A stretch of 64,000 nucleotides of DNA from Flavobacterium sp. IMCC34852 (lineage in GTDB: Bacteria > Bacteroidota > Bacteroidia > Flavobacteriales > Flavobacteriaceae): assembly GCF_030643905.1 (NCBI RefSeq), contig NZ_CP121446.1, positions 3,082,001-3,146,000 of the forward strand, given 5' to 3'. Shown here piece by piece: positions 46,801 through 55,294 of the stretch. Position numbers and translations under genes: made by a program. The notes below the pieces were generated by a model, which searched no databases, had not been told where the DNA came from, and was given only the letters and a program-made list of their open reading frames with translations. Position 1 is the first letter of the stretch; each line of letters begins with the position of its first letter.

Positions 46801-46895
46801 GAAACAACTCCAGTTACAGTTTTCTCTTGTGCAAACGAGAACTGCATTGTAAACGCCAATAAAAGCGTAAAAATCCATTTGAACTTCGATCTCAT
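43824..46895 (-). CDS. SusC/RagA family TonB-linked outer-membrane transporter
   Basis: A 1023-residue TonB-dependent transporter. A signal peptide (WIFTLLLAFTMQFSFAQ) is followed by a carboxypeptidase-like regulatory domain (about 26-105, GVVSDATGPLPSANIIVKGT), the plug domain with the SusC signature (LIRGASSLNASTDPLIVIDG, then DAAATSIYGNRGANGVLVITT), and a 22-strand barrel ending in GASIRF. It imports a bulky nutrient held by the SusD partner. First gene of the operon; a promoter with one imperfect box lies at 46924-46955. Confidence 0.96.
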   Translation of the reverse strand: MRSKFKWIFTLLLAFTMQFSFAQEKTVTGVVSDATGPLPSANIIVKGTKNSTQTDFDGKFSIKAKPGDVLVISFTGYNSQSINVTAANNYNVTLSEGVSLTEVVIVSEGYNRARTKATTTSALTTVTAEVIENRPNASFLNSLQGTAPGASILSSSGSPGSAKIDLLIRGASSLNASTDPLIVIDGVPTNGNQFRSLNQNDIETVSILRDAAATSIYGNRGANGVLVITTKQGKYGSALKITYDVVNGVNILPKNKYNMSNSRQVLTIEKNKNTGLGATLTDQQIADYAVNTNWRDEFFGVDVTQQHNLGLTFGGENISTYSSFGYFKQGGMVPTTDFQRFTFRNNLNGKSKNGKFTYNSQLSLAYSRRNELNQETNDGVNNNTIQNPLHGSVMGLPYVAANQFATGQDLYDAIGTDFSGPNDTYVLEDILKENSLPSWADESAVLANISASYKLTNDLTLSNKFGIDFKQGDRVFARAPWSYLAIAVRESRAEEFGGFERTSSSKDFTFTNIVSLGYSKKIKEKHRIDANIYMEYMKAHFRGTSQTQNGLNPLTYAPGAGTGYIAFNPATPNSYISTVSANKIDAGTLSYFATLDYDYNDKYGFAAVIRRDATYRFVDDYKWGTFWSLSGRWNLDKEKFMEGSIFSMLKLRASYGTQGNQNILAPGYGTNPLLLGTSIVRDLNATGAGYNNDPGIFVSNIANTDLRWEEISQANIGLDFIMLNNRIEGNIDVYRKQTEKLYSDINRSAATSIYSQNGNNGGLRNTGVELQLKYNVFKNKPLDLQLFANMAYNKNEITSLTVTDQSGNALVNQVGDMAYQWNLIPYVGVNQANGNLLFLDADGNVTENPDLVADRRLTGKSSVPVYQGGFGFNATYKGFFLNTLFSWTKDVWRVDNQLAWAYNVDFIGDDNVSSDMLNAWTAQNPTNFPALNATNGSTYGSTATDRFLYDSSFLRFKNLTFGYNFPSNFLKGTFIQSLRLYAQAENLYTWTKWRGFDPENTQTLSVTAFPNPKTVSFGASIRF

Positions 46896-46923
46896 ATTAA
46901 TTTTATTTGAGTTAGTTATTTTG

Positions 46924-46955
46924 CAAACTTCTTAATTATTTCTTAATTAACCAAA
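46924..46955 (-). promoter_or_regulatory. Probable promoter of the SusCD operon
   Basis: On the minus strand TTTG (46952-46955), a 20-base spacer, then GAAGTTTG (46924-46931), which differs from TAnnTTTG at the first base. The predicted start leaves about 20 bases before the susC ATG. No anti-sigma/sigma pair lies next to it. Confidence 0.5.
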
Positions 46956-47082
46956 TATTAACCACTATTTATAAAATTGCACAAGTGTTAAATATTTGGG
47001 TGAAATTTATAACTAATTGTAATAATGATACGAATACTTAATTTGGTTGCGTCAATTTTAATATTTTTATAAAAAAAATCTA

Positions 47083-47685
47083 ATGTTAAGAAATAAGTTC
47101 ACCGATTTTAGTTTTGAATGCGGCACAGATGAAGCCGGGAGAGGTTGTTTGGCCGGCCCGGTCACTGCAGCCGCCGTAATCTTACCACCTGATTTTAAAT
47201 TGGAATTACTTAATGACTCCAAACAGCTTTCTGAAAAAATTAGAGAAAAATTAAAACCTCTGATTGAAGCACATGCAGTAAGTTTTAGCGTTACGCATCT
47301 TGATCATAAAGTGGTAGATGAAATTAATGTCTTGAACGCTTCAATCAGAGCCATGCAAGAATCGATACTTAAACTAAATCCTTTACCTAATTATATTATA
47401 GTAGACGGAAACCGATTCAAACCTGTAAACGACATCCCCTTCTCTACCATTATAAAAGGAGACAGTAAATATTTGAGTATTGCTGCCGCTTCTGTATTAG
47501 CCAAAACTTATCGAGATGAATATATGGACACTATACATGAAGAGTTCCCGATGTACAATTGGAAGAAAAACAAAGGCTACCCGACCCTTGAACACAGAGA
47601 AGCCATAAGAAAATATGGCGTAAGTAAATACCACCGAGTATCTTTCCGATTATTACCGGAACAACTAAAATTAGATTTTGATTAA
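47083..47685 (+). CDS. rnhB: Ribonuclease HII
   Basis: A 200-residue enzyme that cuts the RNA strand of RNA/DNA hybrids and single ribonucleotides in DNA. The active-site acids are visible: D16 and E17 in GTDEAGRG, D108 in YIIVDGN, and the acidic pair region around D127 ([18 protein letters not shown]) with a downstream DEYMD. The length is normal. It converges with lipB and their stop codons overlap by three bases, so there is no room for a terminator between them. Confidence 0.96.
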   Translation: MLRNKFTDFSFECGTDEAGRGCLAGPVTAAAVILPPDFKLELLNDSKQLSEKIREKLKPLIEAHAVSFSVTHLDHKVVDEINVLNASIRAMQESILKLNPLPNYIIVDGNRFKPVNDIPFSTIIKGDSKYLSIAAASVLAKTYRDEYMDTIHEEFPMYNWKKNKGYPTLEHREAIRKYGVSKYHRVSFRLLPEQLKLDFD

Positions 47686-48398
47686 AAATCAACAAGTGAA
47701 GCATTCTTTATAAACTCTGCTTCAAAAAGCATTTGAAAATGCTTGACGATTTTCGACTTCACTTCTTCCTCGTCTATGGTCTTCCCTAATTCGACATGGA
47801 GTGAAGTAACGGCTTTACCTTTTATACCACAAGGAATGATATTGTCAAAATAACCCAAATTAGCATTGACATTTAAAGCAAAACCATGCATGGTTACCCA
47901 TCGGCTGGCGCGGACACCCATGGCGCAAATTTTTCGAGCAAAGGGAGTACCAACATCTAACCACACTCCTGTTTCGCCTTCACTTCTTGCACCTATTATA
48001 TTATACTCTGCTAATGTAAGGATAATCACTTCCTCAAGGAAGCGTAAATATTTATGAATATCGGTAAAGAAATTTTCTAAATCTAATATAGGATACCCTA
48101 CAATTTGACCCGGACCGTGATAAGTGATGTCACCGCCACGATTAATTTTGTAAAAAGTAGCTCCTTTAGCCTCTAGCTGTTTTTCAGAAAGTAGTAGATT
48201 TGACATATCACCGCTTTTCCCCAAAGTGTAAACATGCGGATGCTCAACAAACAAGAAATAATTTGGGGTAACCAATTCAGGCTTGGCTCTTTTCAACAAT
48301 TTGATCTCTACAATTTCTTTGAAAAGCGTTTCCTGATAATCCCAAGTTGCCTTGTAATCTTTGTTGCCTAAATCTTGTAGTTGGATTTTTTTATTCAT
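47682..48398 (-). CDS. lipB: Octanoyltransferase LipB
   Basis: A 238-residue enzyme that moves octanoate from acyl carrier protein to lipoyl domains, the first step of lipoic acid synthesis. Key features are [17 protein letters not shown] (87-103), the catalytic lysine K156 ([10 protein letters not shown]) and the acyl-accepting cysteine C190 ([14 protein letters not shown]). Its ATG overlaps the stop of the upstream lipoprotein gene (TAATG), so the two are translationally coupled. LipA is not in the window. Confidence 0.96.
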   Translation of the reverse strand: MNKKIQLQDLGNKDYKATWDYQETLFKEIVEIKLLKRAKPELVTPNYFLFVEHPHVYTLGKSGDMSNLLLSEKQLEAKGATFYKINRGGDITYHGPGQIVGYPILDLENFFTDIHKYLRFLEEVIILTLAEYNIIGARSEGETGVWLDVGTPFARKICAMGVRASRWVTMHGFALNVNANLGYFDNIIPCGIKGKAVTSLHVELGKTIDEEEVKSKIVKHFQMLFEAEFIKNASLVDF

Positions 48399-49240
48399 TA
48401 CTCAAATTCAATTTCAATATCCAATAGCTTTGGCTTTTTCATGTAGTCTTCAAAAAGATAATCAACAGTTACCGTTTTTTTATCTTCGCTCAAAACCGCA
48501 TTGGGAATGGAAACCTTTTTTACAGGCTTGGCAAAAGTATAAACCACTTTGTAACTTGATTTTCCCAACAACTCTTTCATGGCCTCTGCCATCTGATCCA
48601 ATTCTTGGCTTTCGCTTTCCGCTGTGGTTGTAGAAATCTCTTCTTCAACTTGTTTTTCAATCTCTTTTGACTCAAGTTCGGAAACTATTTTTTTGAATGT
48701 TTTACCATCGTAAAAATAAGTGGTTGAAGAACTTTCCTGCGCCTCAGGTTTTGCTGCATCAGTCATTCCTTTATTAGGAGCAATTCCGGATTCTTTGAGT
48801 GTCTTTACCGGAGAAGTCATGTCTTTTAACTCTTCAATACTTTTGAAATTAGAGAAAAGCGAATACGACATCTGCTTGGCATCTTCATTCATTAAAATCC
48901 TAATCCCAAAGTTTTCCATTTTTCTGAATCGTTCCTGCTCTTCAGGGGAAAGCTTGGCTATACTGTCTTGCTTATCGGCAAATAATTCCTTAAACATAAA
49001 AGTACTGTCAATCATCTTCTTTTCGGCAGCTTCAGCATTGCCTTTTCTTTTTTTTCTTTTAGACTTACTGTCATCAGATGCGCCGAAATCACCACCTCCC
49101 ATTTCCATTAATGGAGACGCGTCCATTTCGTAATTGAACTTACCCGAACCGTCTTCGTTGACCAATAAAGTTTCTGTTATCTTACAGCTTTGTAAACAAA
49201 GGACCGTCACAACAAGACATAAAAGTTTGAAATACTTCAT
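48398..49240 (-). CDS. Lipoprotein of unknown function
   Basis: A 280-residue lipoprotein with lipobox LQSC (C19) and a charged, helix-rich body. A basic stretch (DSKSKRKKRKGNAEAAEKK) occurs near residue 60, and long acidic helices (SELESKEIEKQVEEEISTTTAESESQE) lie in the second half. I recognise no catalytic motif. The N-terminal VNEDGSGKFNYEMDASPLMEMGG recalls lipoproteins widespread in flavobacteria. It is coupled to lipB by overlapping start and stop codons, though there is no evident functional link. A -7 box TATCTTTG lies at 49255-49262. Confidence 0.75.
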   Translation of the reverse strand: MKYFKLLCLVVTVLCLQSCKITETLLVNEDGSGKFNYEMDASPLMEMGGGDFGASDDSKSKRKKRKGNAEAAEKKMIDSTFMFKELFADKQDSIAKLSPEEQERFRKMENFGIRILMNEDAKQMSYSLFSNFKSIEELKDMTSPVKTLKESGIAPNKGMTDAAKPEAQESSSTTYFYDGKTFKKIVSELESKEIEKQVEEEISTTTAESESQELDQMAEAMKELLGKSSYKVVYTFAKPVKKVSIPNAVLSEDKKTVTVDYLFEDYMKKPKLLDIEIEFE

Positions 49241-49286
49241 AAAATTAATTTTGCCAAAGATACAAATGATTTACCAATTAGCCCCG

Positions 49287-49336
49287 ATTGCAAAGCGGGA
49301 AAACGGTCTGCCGATAAAGCCCGAACCATTCGCTCC
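49287..49336. repeat. Intergenic repeat, copy 2 of the second family
   Basis: ATTGCAA (49287-49293) followed at 49311-49336 by the block containing GATAAAG and CCATTCG, matching 37344-37369 in 22 of 26 bases. It lies between divergent genes, just upstream of the lysS promoter. Confidence 0.6.
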
Positions 49337-49365
49337 AAAAATAAAACACTTTGCCACTTTGCTGC

Positions 49366-49396
49366 TTTGAAACTTTACCACTTATCTATATCTTTG
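49366..49396 (+). promoter_or_regulatory. Promoter of lysS
   Basis: TTTG (49366-49369), a 19-base spacer, then TATCTTTG (49389-49396): a full Bacteroidota consensus. The expected start near 49402 leaves about 16 bases before the ATG. Confidence 0.8.
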
Positions 49397-49417
49397 CACG
49401 CTTAAATACAATATGAT

Positions 49418-51109
49418 ATGCAACTTTCGGAACAAGAAATCATCAGAAGAGAAAAACTTAACGCCTTGCGCGAATTAGGTATCAACCCTTATCCGGCGAA
49501 TTTATTTCCCGTTGACCATACGTCAAAGCAGGTTAAGGAAAACTTCGAAGAAGGAAAGAAGGTGGTTTTGGCCGGTCGTATAATGAGTGACAGAGATATG
49601 GGAAAAGCTTCCTTTGTAGAGTTGCAAGACAGTGAAGGAAGAATTCAATTGTATTTTAACCGCGACATGCTTTGTCCGGGTGAAGACAAAACTTTATACA
49701 CGCAAGTTTTCAGAAAATTGACCGACTTGGGCGATTTTATTGGTGTTGAAGGCGAATTGTTTTTGACTAAAGTTGGGGAAAAATCAGTAAGAGTAGACAA
49801 ATTCACTTTCTTGAGCAAAACGTTGCGTCCGTTACCGCTTCCGAAAGTAGATGAAGAAGGTAAAATTCACGACGCTTTTAACGATGCTGAATTGCGTTAC
49901 CGAATGCGTTATGTGGATTTGGTGGTTAACCCTCAAGTCAAAGAAGTATTTATCAAAAGAACTAAATTGTTCACGGCGATGCGTAACTTTTTTAACGCAG
50001 CCGGTTATATGGAAGTAGAAACTCCGGTATTGCAATCTATTGCCGGTGGTGCTGCAGCACGTCCGTTTATTACGCACCACAATAGTTTAGACATTCCTCT
50101 ATACATGAGAATTGCCAACGAATTGTATTTGAAGAGATTAATCGTAGGTGGTTTTGATGGCGTGTATGAATTCTCCAAAAACTTCAGAAATGAAGGCATG
50201 GACCGAACGCACAATCCGGAATTTACCGCTATGGAAATTTATGTTTCCTATAAAGATTACAATTGGATGATGGAATTTGCCGAAAACTTATTGGAATATT
50301 GCGCTATAGAAGTTAACGGCACAACCGAAGCTACCTTTGGTGAACACAAAGTCAATTTCAAAGCACCTTATGCCAGAGTTACGATGACCGATGCCATTAA
50401 ACAATTTACAGGTTTTGATATTTCGGGTAAAAGTGAAGCGGAAATTTTTGCGGCAGCCAGAGGAATGGGCATCGAAGTAGATGAAACCATGGGGAAAGGC
50501 AAATTAATCGATGAGATTTTCGGGGCCAAATGTGAAGGCAATTTTATCCAACCCACTTTCATCACCGATTATCCAAAAGAAATGTCACCGCTTTGCAAAG
50601 AACACCGAGACAATCCGGAATTAACGGAAAGATTTGAATTGATGGTTTGCGGAAAAGAAATCGCCAACGCCTATTCGGAATTAAACGATCCTATTGACCA
50701 ACGAGAGCGTTTTGAAGCCCAGTTGAAATTAGCCGAACGCGGTGACGATGAAGCTACTCAGTTTATAGACAACGACTTTTTAAGAGCGTTAGAATATGGT
50801 ATGCCACCAACTTCAGGAATGGGAATTGGAATGGACCGACTAATCATGTTTTTAACCAACAATGCTTCCATACAAGAAGTATTATTCTTCCCGCAAATGC
50901 GCCCCGAGAAAAAACAATTGGATTTGACTGAAGATGAAAAATTAATCATCGGTTTGCTAAAAAAAGAAAACAGCCAAGCTTTGGCACAATTAAAAGAGCA
51001 ATCCCAATTGAGCGGTAAAAAATGGGATGCTGCAATGAAAGGTCTAGCCAAACACGGGTTAACTAAAGTCGTTGTAGACGGCGATAACAAAACCGTGGTT
51101 TTGAACTAA
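49418..51109 (+). CDS. lysS: Lysyl-tRNA synthetase, class II
   Basis: A 563-residue class II synthetase that charges tRNA-Lys. It has an N-terminal OB-fold anticodon domain (about 55-150, VVLAGRIMSDRDMGKASFVELQD), motif 1 near FFNAAGYMEVETPVLQ, motif 2 as FSKNFRNEGMDRTHNPEFTAMEIY (read as FRNEG...ExT), and motif 3 as GMGIGMDRLIMFLTN. The body is about 60 residues longer than E. coli LysS, because of a C-terminal extension from about residue 505 (QLDLTEDEKLIIGLLKKEN ... NKTVVLN) that looks like a small helical domain and is common in Bacteroidota. Confidence 0.97.
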   Translation: MQLSEQEIIRREKLNALRELGINPYPANLFPVDHTSKQVKENFEEGKKVVLAGRIMSDRDMGKASFVELQDSEGRIQLYFNRDMLCPGEDKTLYTQVFRKLTDLGDFIGVEGELFLTKVGEKSVRVDKFTFLSKTLRPLPLPKVDEEGKIHDAFNDAELRYRMRYVDLVVNPQVKEVFIKRTKLFTAMRNFFNAAGYMEVETPVLQSIAGGAAARPFITHHNSLDIPLYMRIANELYLKRLIVGGFDGVYEFSKNFRNEGMDRTHNPEFTAMEIYVSYKDYNWMMEFAENLLEYCAIEVNGTTEATFGEHKVNFKAPYARVTMTDAIKQFTGFDISGKSEAEIFAAARGMGIEVDETMGKGKLIDEIFGAKCEGNFIQPTFITDYPKEMSPLCKEHRDNPELTERFELMVCGKEIANAYSELNDPIDQRERFEAQLKLAERGDDEATQFIDNDFLRALEYGMPPTSGMGIGMDRLIMFLTNNASIQEVLFFPQMRPEKKQLDLTEDEKLIIGLLKKENSQALAQLKEQSQLSGKKWDAAMKGLAKHGLTKVVVDGDNKTVVLN

Positions 51110-51112
51110 TAC

Positions 51113-51140
51113 AAAAGGAACTCAATTGAGTTCCTTTTTT
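51113..51140 (+). terminator. lysS terminator
   Basis: A perfect palindrome AAAAGGAACTCAA/TTGAGTTCCTTTT followed by more Ts, four bases after the lysS stop. Confidence 0.92.
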
Positions 51141-51213
51141 TATAAAACCTGTCGCTCTTTAAACCTTTTTTAAACCTCGTAGTCCTATCGGCATAACTTT
51201 AAAAAATCAAAAA

Positions 51214-51651
51214 ATGAAGAAAGTATTTTTAGCCTTATTGTTGTTGGTTGGGATAACCGCTTTGGCACAAGAAAAAAAAGGAAAAAGAATGGATGGGGAA
51301 AAATTGACTACAGAACAAAAAGTTGATTTTCAAGTCAAAAAAATGACCAAGGACTTGAACTTAAACGAAACCCAAGCTAAAGAAGTTCGCACGATAGTGA
51401 CCAAAGAAGTTGAGAAAAGAGAAGCCAAAAAAGCCGAGATGGATAAAAAAAAGGAGCAAGCGAGAGCCGAAAGATTAGCGCAAGCAAAAGAAAACCAAGC
51501 TGCTTTAGAGGCTGATATGAAAAAAATCCTTACTCCGGATCAATTTGCCAAATGGGAAAAAAGCCGTGAGGAAAAGAAAGCGAAAGTAAAAGAAAGAATG
51601 AAGGAACAAAGAGGTAAAGGAAAATTAGAGCCCATTAATGAGGATAAATAA
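51214..51651 (+). CDS. Small exported, highly charged helical protein (Spy/CpxP-like)
   Basis: A 145-residue protein: a signal peptide (MKKVFLALLLLVGITALAQ), then an almost entirely helical, lysine/glutamate-rich body. It contains LNLNETQAKEVRTIVTKEVEKRE and a C-terminal ILTPDQFAKWEKSRE, a pattern seen in Spy/CpxP-type periplasmic chaperones and in related small flavobacterial proteins. The assignment is by pattern only. A TAACTTTA box lies before it, one base off the -7 consensus. It pairs with the similar small gene that follows. Confidence 0.65.
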   Translation: MKKVFLALLLLVGITALAQEKKGKRMDGEKLTTEQKVDFQVKKMTKDLNLNETQAKEVRTIVTKEVEKREAKKAEMDKKKEQARAERLAQAKENQAALEADMKKILTPDQFAKWEKSREEKKAKVKERMKEQRGKGKLEPINEDK

Positions 51652-51659
51652 AAATAAAT

Positions 51660-51690
51660 TTTGAGATTACATCAAAATAAATTAGTTTTG
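51660..51690 (+). promoter_or_regulatory. Promoter of the second small exported-protein gene
   Basis: TTTG (51660-51663), a 19-base spacer, TAGTTTTG (51683-51690). The start would be near 51696, about 24 bases before the ATG. The two neighbouring small genes therefore have separate promoters. Confidence 0.75.
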
Positions 51691-51719
51691 GAGTCATTAT
51701 CCTTCTAAAAAACTAAAAA

Positions 51720-52049
51720 ATGAAAAAATTAATTGCTGCTTTAACATTAATGTTGGCATTTTCAATAAATGCAAATGCACAAGACAAAAAAGAATTGACC
51801 GCCTCTGAAAAAGGGAAAAAAGATGCTGTTGAATTAACCCAATTCTTGGGATTAAGCGCAACTCAAAGTGATGATTTTTACAGATTGTTTGAATTAAAAC
51901 ACAAAACTCTAGAAGACAAAACTTTAACTGCTGAGAGAAAAGCGGAATTGAACAGAGTGATAGAAGCCAAAATCAGAGCTTCTTTAGATGGTGTACAAAT
52001 GGAAAAATTAGATAAAAATCCTGACTTACTGAAGAAGTTACTTAACTAA
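51720..52049 (+). CDS. Small exported helical protein
   Basis: A 109-residue protein with a signal peptide (MKKLIAALTLMLAFSINANAQ) and a helical, charged body (DAVELTQFLGLSATQSDDFYRLFELKHKTLED). Its ELTQFLGLSATQSDDF segment echoes LNLNETQAKEV of the preceding protein, so the two may be distant relatives of the same family. Function unknown. It has its own consensus promoter and ends at a bidirectional terminator shared with hemL. Confidence 0.65.
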   Translation: MKKLIAALTLMLAFSINANAQDKKELTASEKGKKDAVELTQFLGLSATQSDDFYRLFELKHKTLEDKTLTAERKAELNRVIEAKIRASLDGVQMEKLDKNPDLLKKLLN

Positions 52050-52067
52050 TTAAGATTATATAGAAAT

Positions 52068-52102
52068 AAAAAAAGTCCTTTCTAAGCGAAAGGACTTTTT
52101 TT
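52068..52102. terminator. Bidirectional terminator between the small gene and hemL
   Basis: AAAAAAAGTCCTTT pairs with AAAGGACTTTTTTT around a seven-base loop; A- and T-runs on both sides suit both directions. Confidence 0.92.
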
Positions 52103-52105
52103 ATT

Positions 52106-53392
52106 TTACAATGTTTTAGCCACTTTATCTATCGCCTTGACAGTAAAATCTAAATCCTCATAGGTCAAAGCATCGGTAATAAACCATGTTTCATAAGCTG
52201 ATGGCGCAATATAAACGCCTTCATTCAACAAACCGTGGAAGAATTTCTTAAATGTATCGTTATCGCCGTTTTTAGCGGTTTGAAAATCAACCACCGGATT
52301 GGCATCAAAATGAACTGAAATCATCGAACCTACTCTATTGATGGTGAAAACAATATTATTATCTCTTAGAACTTTGTCAATTCCTTTGTGCAAATACAAG
52401 GTTTTCTCTTCTAATCTTTTGAAAATATCCGCGTCATTGTTCAACGCTTCCAACATTGCCAATCCGGCAGCCATTGCCAAGGGATTTCCTGACAAAGTTC
52501 CGGCTTGGTAAACCGGACCTAATGGTGCTAAATAATTCATAATTTCGTTACGCGCTGCAAACGCACCAACGGGCAATCCGCCGCCAATTACTTTTCCGAA
52601 GCAGGCAATATCAGCCGTCACTCCATATAATTCTTGTGCTCCGCCTTTGGCCAAGCGAAAACCGGTCATTACTTCGTCAAAAATCAACAAAGCACCATTG
52701 GCATCACAAACTTCCCGAAGCGATTGCAGAAAACCTTCTTTTGGCGGTACACAACCCATATTTCCGGCAACGGGTTCTATGATAATGGCGGCAATTTCGT
52801 TTTTGTTGGCTTCGAATAAAGCCTTCACATTTTCTATGTCATTGTAATTGGCCAACAAAGTATCTTTGGCCGTTCCTTGAGTTACCCCGGGACTGTTGGG
52901 TACGCCAAAAGTACTCAATCCGCTACCGGCTGCGATTAAGAACGAATCCGAATGACCATGATAACAACCTGAAAATTTGATGATTTTATCTCTTTTGGTA
53001 TAACCTCTGGCCAAGCGAATAGCACTCATACAAGCTTCTGTTCCTGAATTCACAAAACGAATTTTGTCAATATTAGGCACCATTGAAATGGCCAATTTCG
53101 CGATTTTTGTCTCTAATTCCGTTGGCATACCAAAGGAAGTTCCTTTTTGGGCTTTTTCAATTACGGCATCCACTACCGGTTGATAAGCATGCCCCAAAAT
53201 CATTGGCCCCCAAGAATTGATATAATCAATCAATCGGTTGTCGTCTTCGTCATAGAGGTAAGCACCCTTGGCGCTTTTGGCAAAAAGGGGTGTTCCGCCA
53301 ACTCCTTTAAATGCTCTTACCGGAGAATTTACACCGCCGGGTATTACTTTTTCAGCTTCAGCAAACAACTGACTGCTTCTTTGATAAATCAT
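52106..53392 (-). CDS. hemL: Glutamate-1-semialdehyde 2,1-aminomutase
   Basis: A 428-residue PLP enzyme that turns glutamate-1-semialdehyde into 5-aminolevulinate, an early step of haem synthesis by the C5 route. The PLP lysine is K267 in [16 protein letters not shown] (E. coli K265). Other blocks are [28 protein letters not shown] and [10 protein letters not shown]. The length fits the family. It is the last gene of a three-gene operon, 24 bases after the glucosaminidase gene, with which it has no known link. Confidence 0.97.
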   Translation of the reverse strand: MIYQRSSQLFAEAEKVIPGGVNSPVRAFKGVGGTPLFAKSAKGAYLYDEDDNRLIDYINSWGPMILGHAYQPVVDAVIEKAQKGTSFGMPTELETKIAKLAISMVPNIDKIRFVNSGTEACMSAIRLARGYTKRDKIIKFSGCYHGHSDSFLIAAGSGLSTFGVPNSPGVTQGTAKDTLLANYNDIENVKALFEANKNEIAAIIIEPVAGNMGCVPPKEGFLQSLREVCDANGALLIFDEVMTGFRLAKGGAQELYGVTADIACFGKVIGGGLPVGAFAARNEIMNYLAPLGPVYQAGTLSGNPLAMAAGLAMLEALNNDADIFKRLEEKTLYLHKGIDKVLRDNNIVFTINRVGSMISVHFDANPVVDFQTAKNGDNDTFKKFFHGLLNEGVYIAPSAYETWFITDALTYEDLDFTVKAIDKVAKTL

Positions 53393-53416
53393 GTTTTAGG
53401 TAATTTTATTTTGAAT

Positions 53417-54319
53417 CTACTTAACGATTATCGTTTGTCCTAAAGACAATGAATTATCCGTTAAATTATTTTTCCGTTTTAATTCTTCTATCGAAATGTT
53501 GAACTTTTTAGACAGTGAATATAGTGTATCTCCTTTGACAACGGTATATTTTTCAACGCCTTCAGTATAGACAATCTCTTTTTTGGCAATAACAACCGGC
53601 ACATAGTCTTTCCCCAAAACTTCGGCATCGTATTTTGCCAATTGGTAACGTTCAATCAATCCGATTAATTTTTCAGGGTATTTTGGGTCGGTTGCATAAC
53701 CGGCTGCTTTTAAACCGTAAGCCCAACTTTTATAATCATCTTTCCCGAACTGAAAAAGCTCGGCATATCTTGGTCGACTCGTTAAAAAATAAGAATGGTC
53801 TCGAAAAGAACCACTCGGATTGTCATATTTTCTAAAACATTCGTTTTCTTCATCATCAGTATAACGAATACTGGGTCCGGTCCATTCTTTGTGACATTTA
53901 ATTCCGAAATGGTTGTTCGCTTGCATACTCAGCGGACCTGTTCCGGCACCGGATTCTAAAATAGCTTGACCCAAAGTTATACTGGCCGGAATTCCGGTTT
54001 TGATCATATTTTCTTTGGCCAAACTTTTGTATTTTTCGATATAGGCCAAAACCATTTCGGTAGTAACCTTAACTCGGGTTGTGGCTTCTAAAATCTCACT
54101 TGATGAGGCATTGTTTTGCGTTGAAGAAGTGGTAGTTGCTTGCACAACTCCTTCAGGCTTTTTGGACTGATTGGGTCTTAAAATGGGCTTTTTGACTCTT
54201 TGTGCAACGGGAGCTGTTGTTTTTCTGGGATCGGGCTGAGATGTTCTGACTACAGATTGGTTAGAACCACAAGAAGCCACAAAAATCATAAGCAGCAATA
54301 AAAAAAGTTTCTTAATCAT
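53417..54319 (-). CDS. Glucosaminidase domain lipoprotein with C-terminal LysM
   Basis: A 300-residue lipoprotein (lipobox VASC, C17) with a low-complexity linker, a GH73-type N-acetylglucosaminidase domain (about 85-235), and one LysM domain (about 255-300, YTVVKGDTLYSLSKKFNISIEELKRKN). The GH73 part has ITLGQAILESGAGTGPL, which holds the conserved glutamate, then NNHFGIKCHKEW and FRKYDNPSGSFRDHSYFL. It cuts peptidoglycan glycan strands; the LysM domain binds peptidoglycan. Its start overlaps the end of the upstream gene by eight bases. It probably helps cell separation or wall remodelling (inference). Confidence 0.93.
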   Translation of the reverse strand: MIKKLFLLLLMIFVASCGSNQSVVRTSQPDPRKTTAPVAQRVKKPILRPNQSKKPEGVVQATTTSSTQNNASSSEILEATTRVKVTTEMVLAYIEKYKSLAKENMIKTGIPASITLGQAILESGAGTGPLSMQANNHFGIKCHKEWTGPSIRYTDDEENECFRKYDNPSGSFRDHSYFLTSRPRYAELFQFGKDDYKSWAYGLKAAGYATDPKYPEKLIGLIERYQLAKYDAEVLGKDYVPVVIAKKEIVYTEGVEKYTVVKGDTLYSLSKKFNISIEELKRKNNLTDNSLSLGQTIIVK

Positions 54320-55214
54320 AGGTATTTATTTCGATTTGGTTTTTCTGTTTTAACAATTGGTTCATTCCTGCAATTCCTTGTAATCCGCCGGTATGAATTA
54401 ACAATATCTTGGAATCCCTCGGAAACCACTCTTTTTTAATCAAATCAAAAACACCATAAACCATTTTTCCGGTATAAATCGGGTCTAAAGGAATTTGGTA
54501 TTTTTGATAAAAATCATTTATAAAATAAACTAATTCAGGCGTCACTTTGGCATAACCGCCAAAATGATATTCGGTCACTAATTCCCAATTTTGATTATGA
54601 ACAAATTTACAAATATCTTCTTTTAAAAAATCGCCTTTCAAAGCAGGAAATCCTAAAACTTGTTGACTATGTTTTGAACAATTAATAACACCCGAAATCG
54701 TACCGCCGGTTCCTATAGCACAGCAGATATAATCAAAGCTTTCATCCGCTTTGGTTAAAATTTCTTCACAACCTTTTATGGCTAAATCATTGGTTCCTCC
54801 TTCGGGTAAGCGATAAAAATCACCAAATTTTTCCTCCAGTATCTTGCTGAAATCAGCGCTGTTTTTGTCGCGATAGACAGTTCTTGAAACAAACTCAAAA
54901 ACCATTCCGAAGTCTTGTGCTTTTTGTAAAGTAGGGTTTTCTGCAATCTTATCCCATAATTCTTCTCCTCTGATGACACCAATAGTTCGGAAACCGTTTT
55001 CTTTTCCGGCAGCGGCAACGGCTAAGATATGATTGGAAAAAGCACCTCCAAAGGTTAGTAAAGTATTTTTGTTTTCTTTTTTGGCTTGCGCCAAATTGTA
55101 TTTCAGTTTTCTGTATTTATTTCCGGAAATATAGGGATGCAACAAATCTTCACGCTTGATATAGAGCGTGATATCAGAATTTTCGATTTCGATTTTTTGA
55201 TTAATGCTATCCAA
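54312..55214 (-). CDS. PLP-dependent deaminase, ACC deaminase/D-cysteine desulfhydrase family
   Basis: A 300-residue fold-type II PLP enzyme. The Schiff-base lysine is K33 in YISGNKYRKLKYNL; the substrate loop is TFGGAFSNHILA and the phosphate loop is AIGTGGTISG. The family includes 1-aminocyclopropane-1-carboxylate deaminase and D-cysteine desulfhydrase; the sequence does not separate them with certainty, and a D-cysteine or related D-amino acid substrate is more usual in Bacteroidota. First gene of the operon with the glucosaminidase and hemL. A -7 box TACCTTTG lies at 55229-55236. Confidence 0.88.
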   Translation of the reverse strand: MDSINQKIEIENSDITLYIKREDLLHPYISGNKYRKLKYNLAQAKKENKNTLLTFGGAFSNHILAVAAAGKENGFRTIGVIRGEELWDKIAENPTLQKAQDFGMVFEFVSRTVYRDKNSADFSKILEEKFGDFYRLPEGGTNDLAIKGCEEILTKADESFDYICCAIGTGGTISGVINCSKHSQQVLGFPALKGDFLKEDICKFVHNQNWELVTEYHFGGYAKVTPELVYFINDFYQKYQIPLDPIYTGKMVYGVFDLIKKEWFPRDSKILLIHTGGLQGIAGMNQLLKQKNQIEINTYD

Positions 55215-55258
55215 AAAAAAGCTTTTGGCAAAGGTACGAAACGCTACAGTCTTGGGAT

Positions 55259-55285
55259 AAAAAAAGCGATTTAAAAATCGCTTTT
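55259..55285 (-). terminator. Terminator of the 598-residue T9SS protein gene
   Basis: On the minus strand AAAAGCGATTT pairs with AAATCGCTTTT and a run of Ts follows, ten bases after the stop. Confidence 0.88.
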
Positions 55286-55294
55286 GAGTGTTTC

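Noticed and set aside
47682..47685. Overlap of rnhB and lipB stop codons as a regulatory device
   Set aside because: Convergent genes that meet at their stops are common and no further structure supports a special role.
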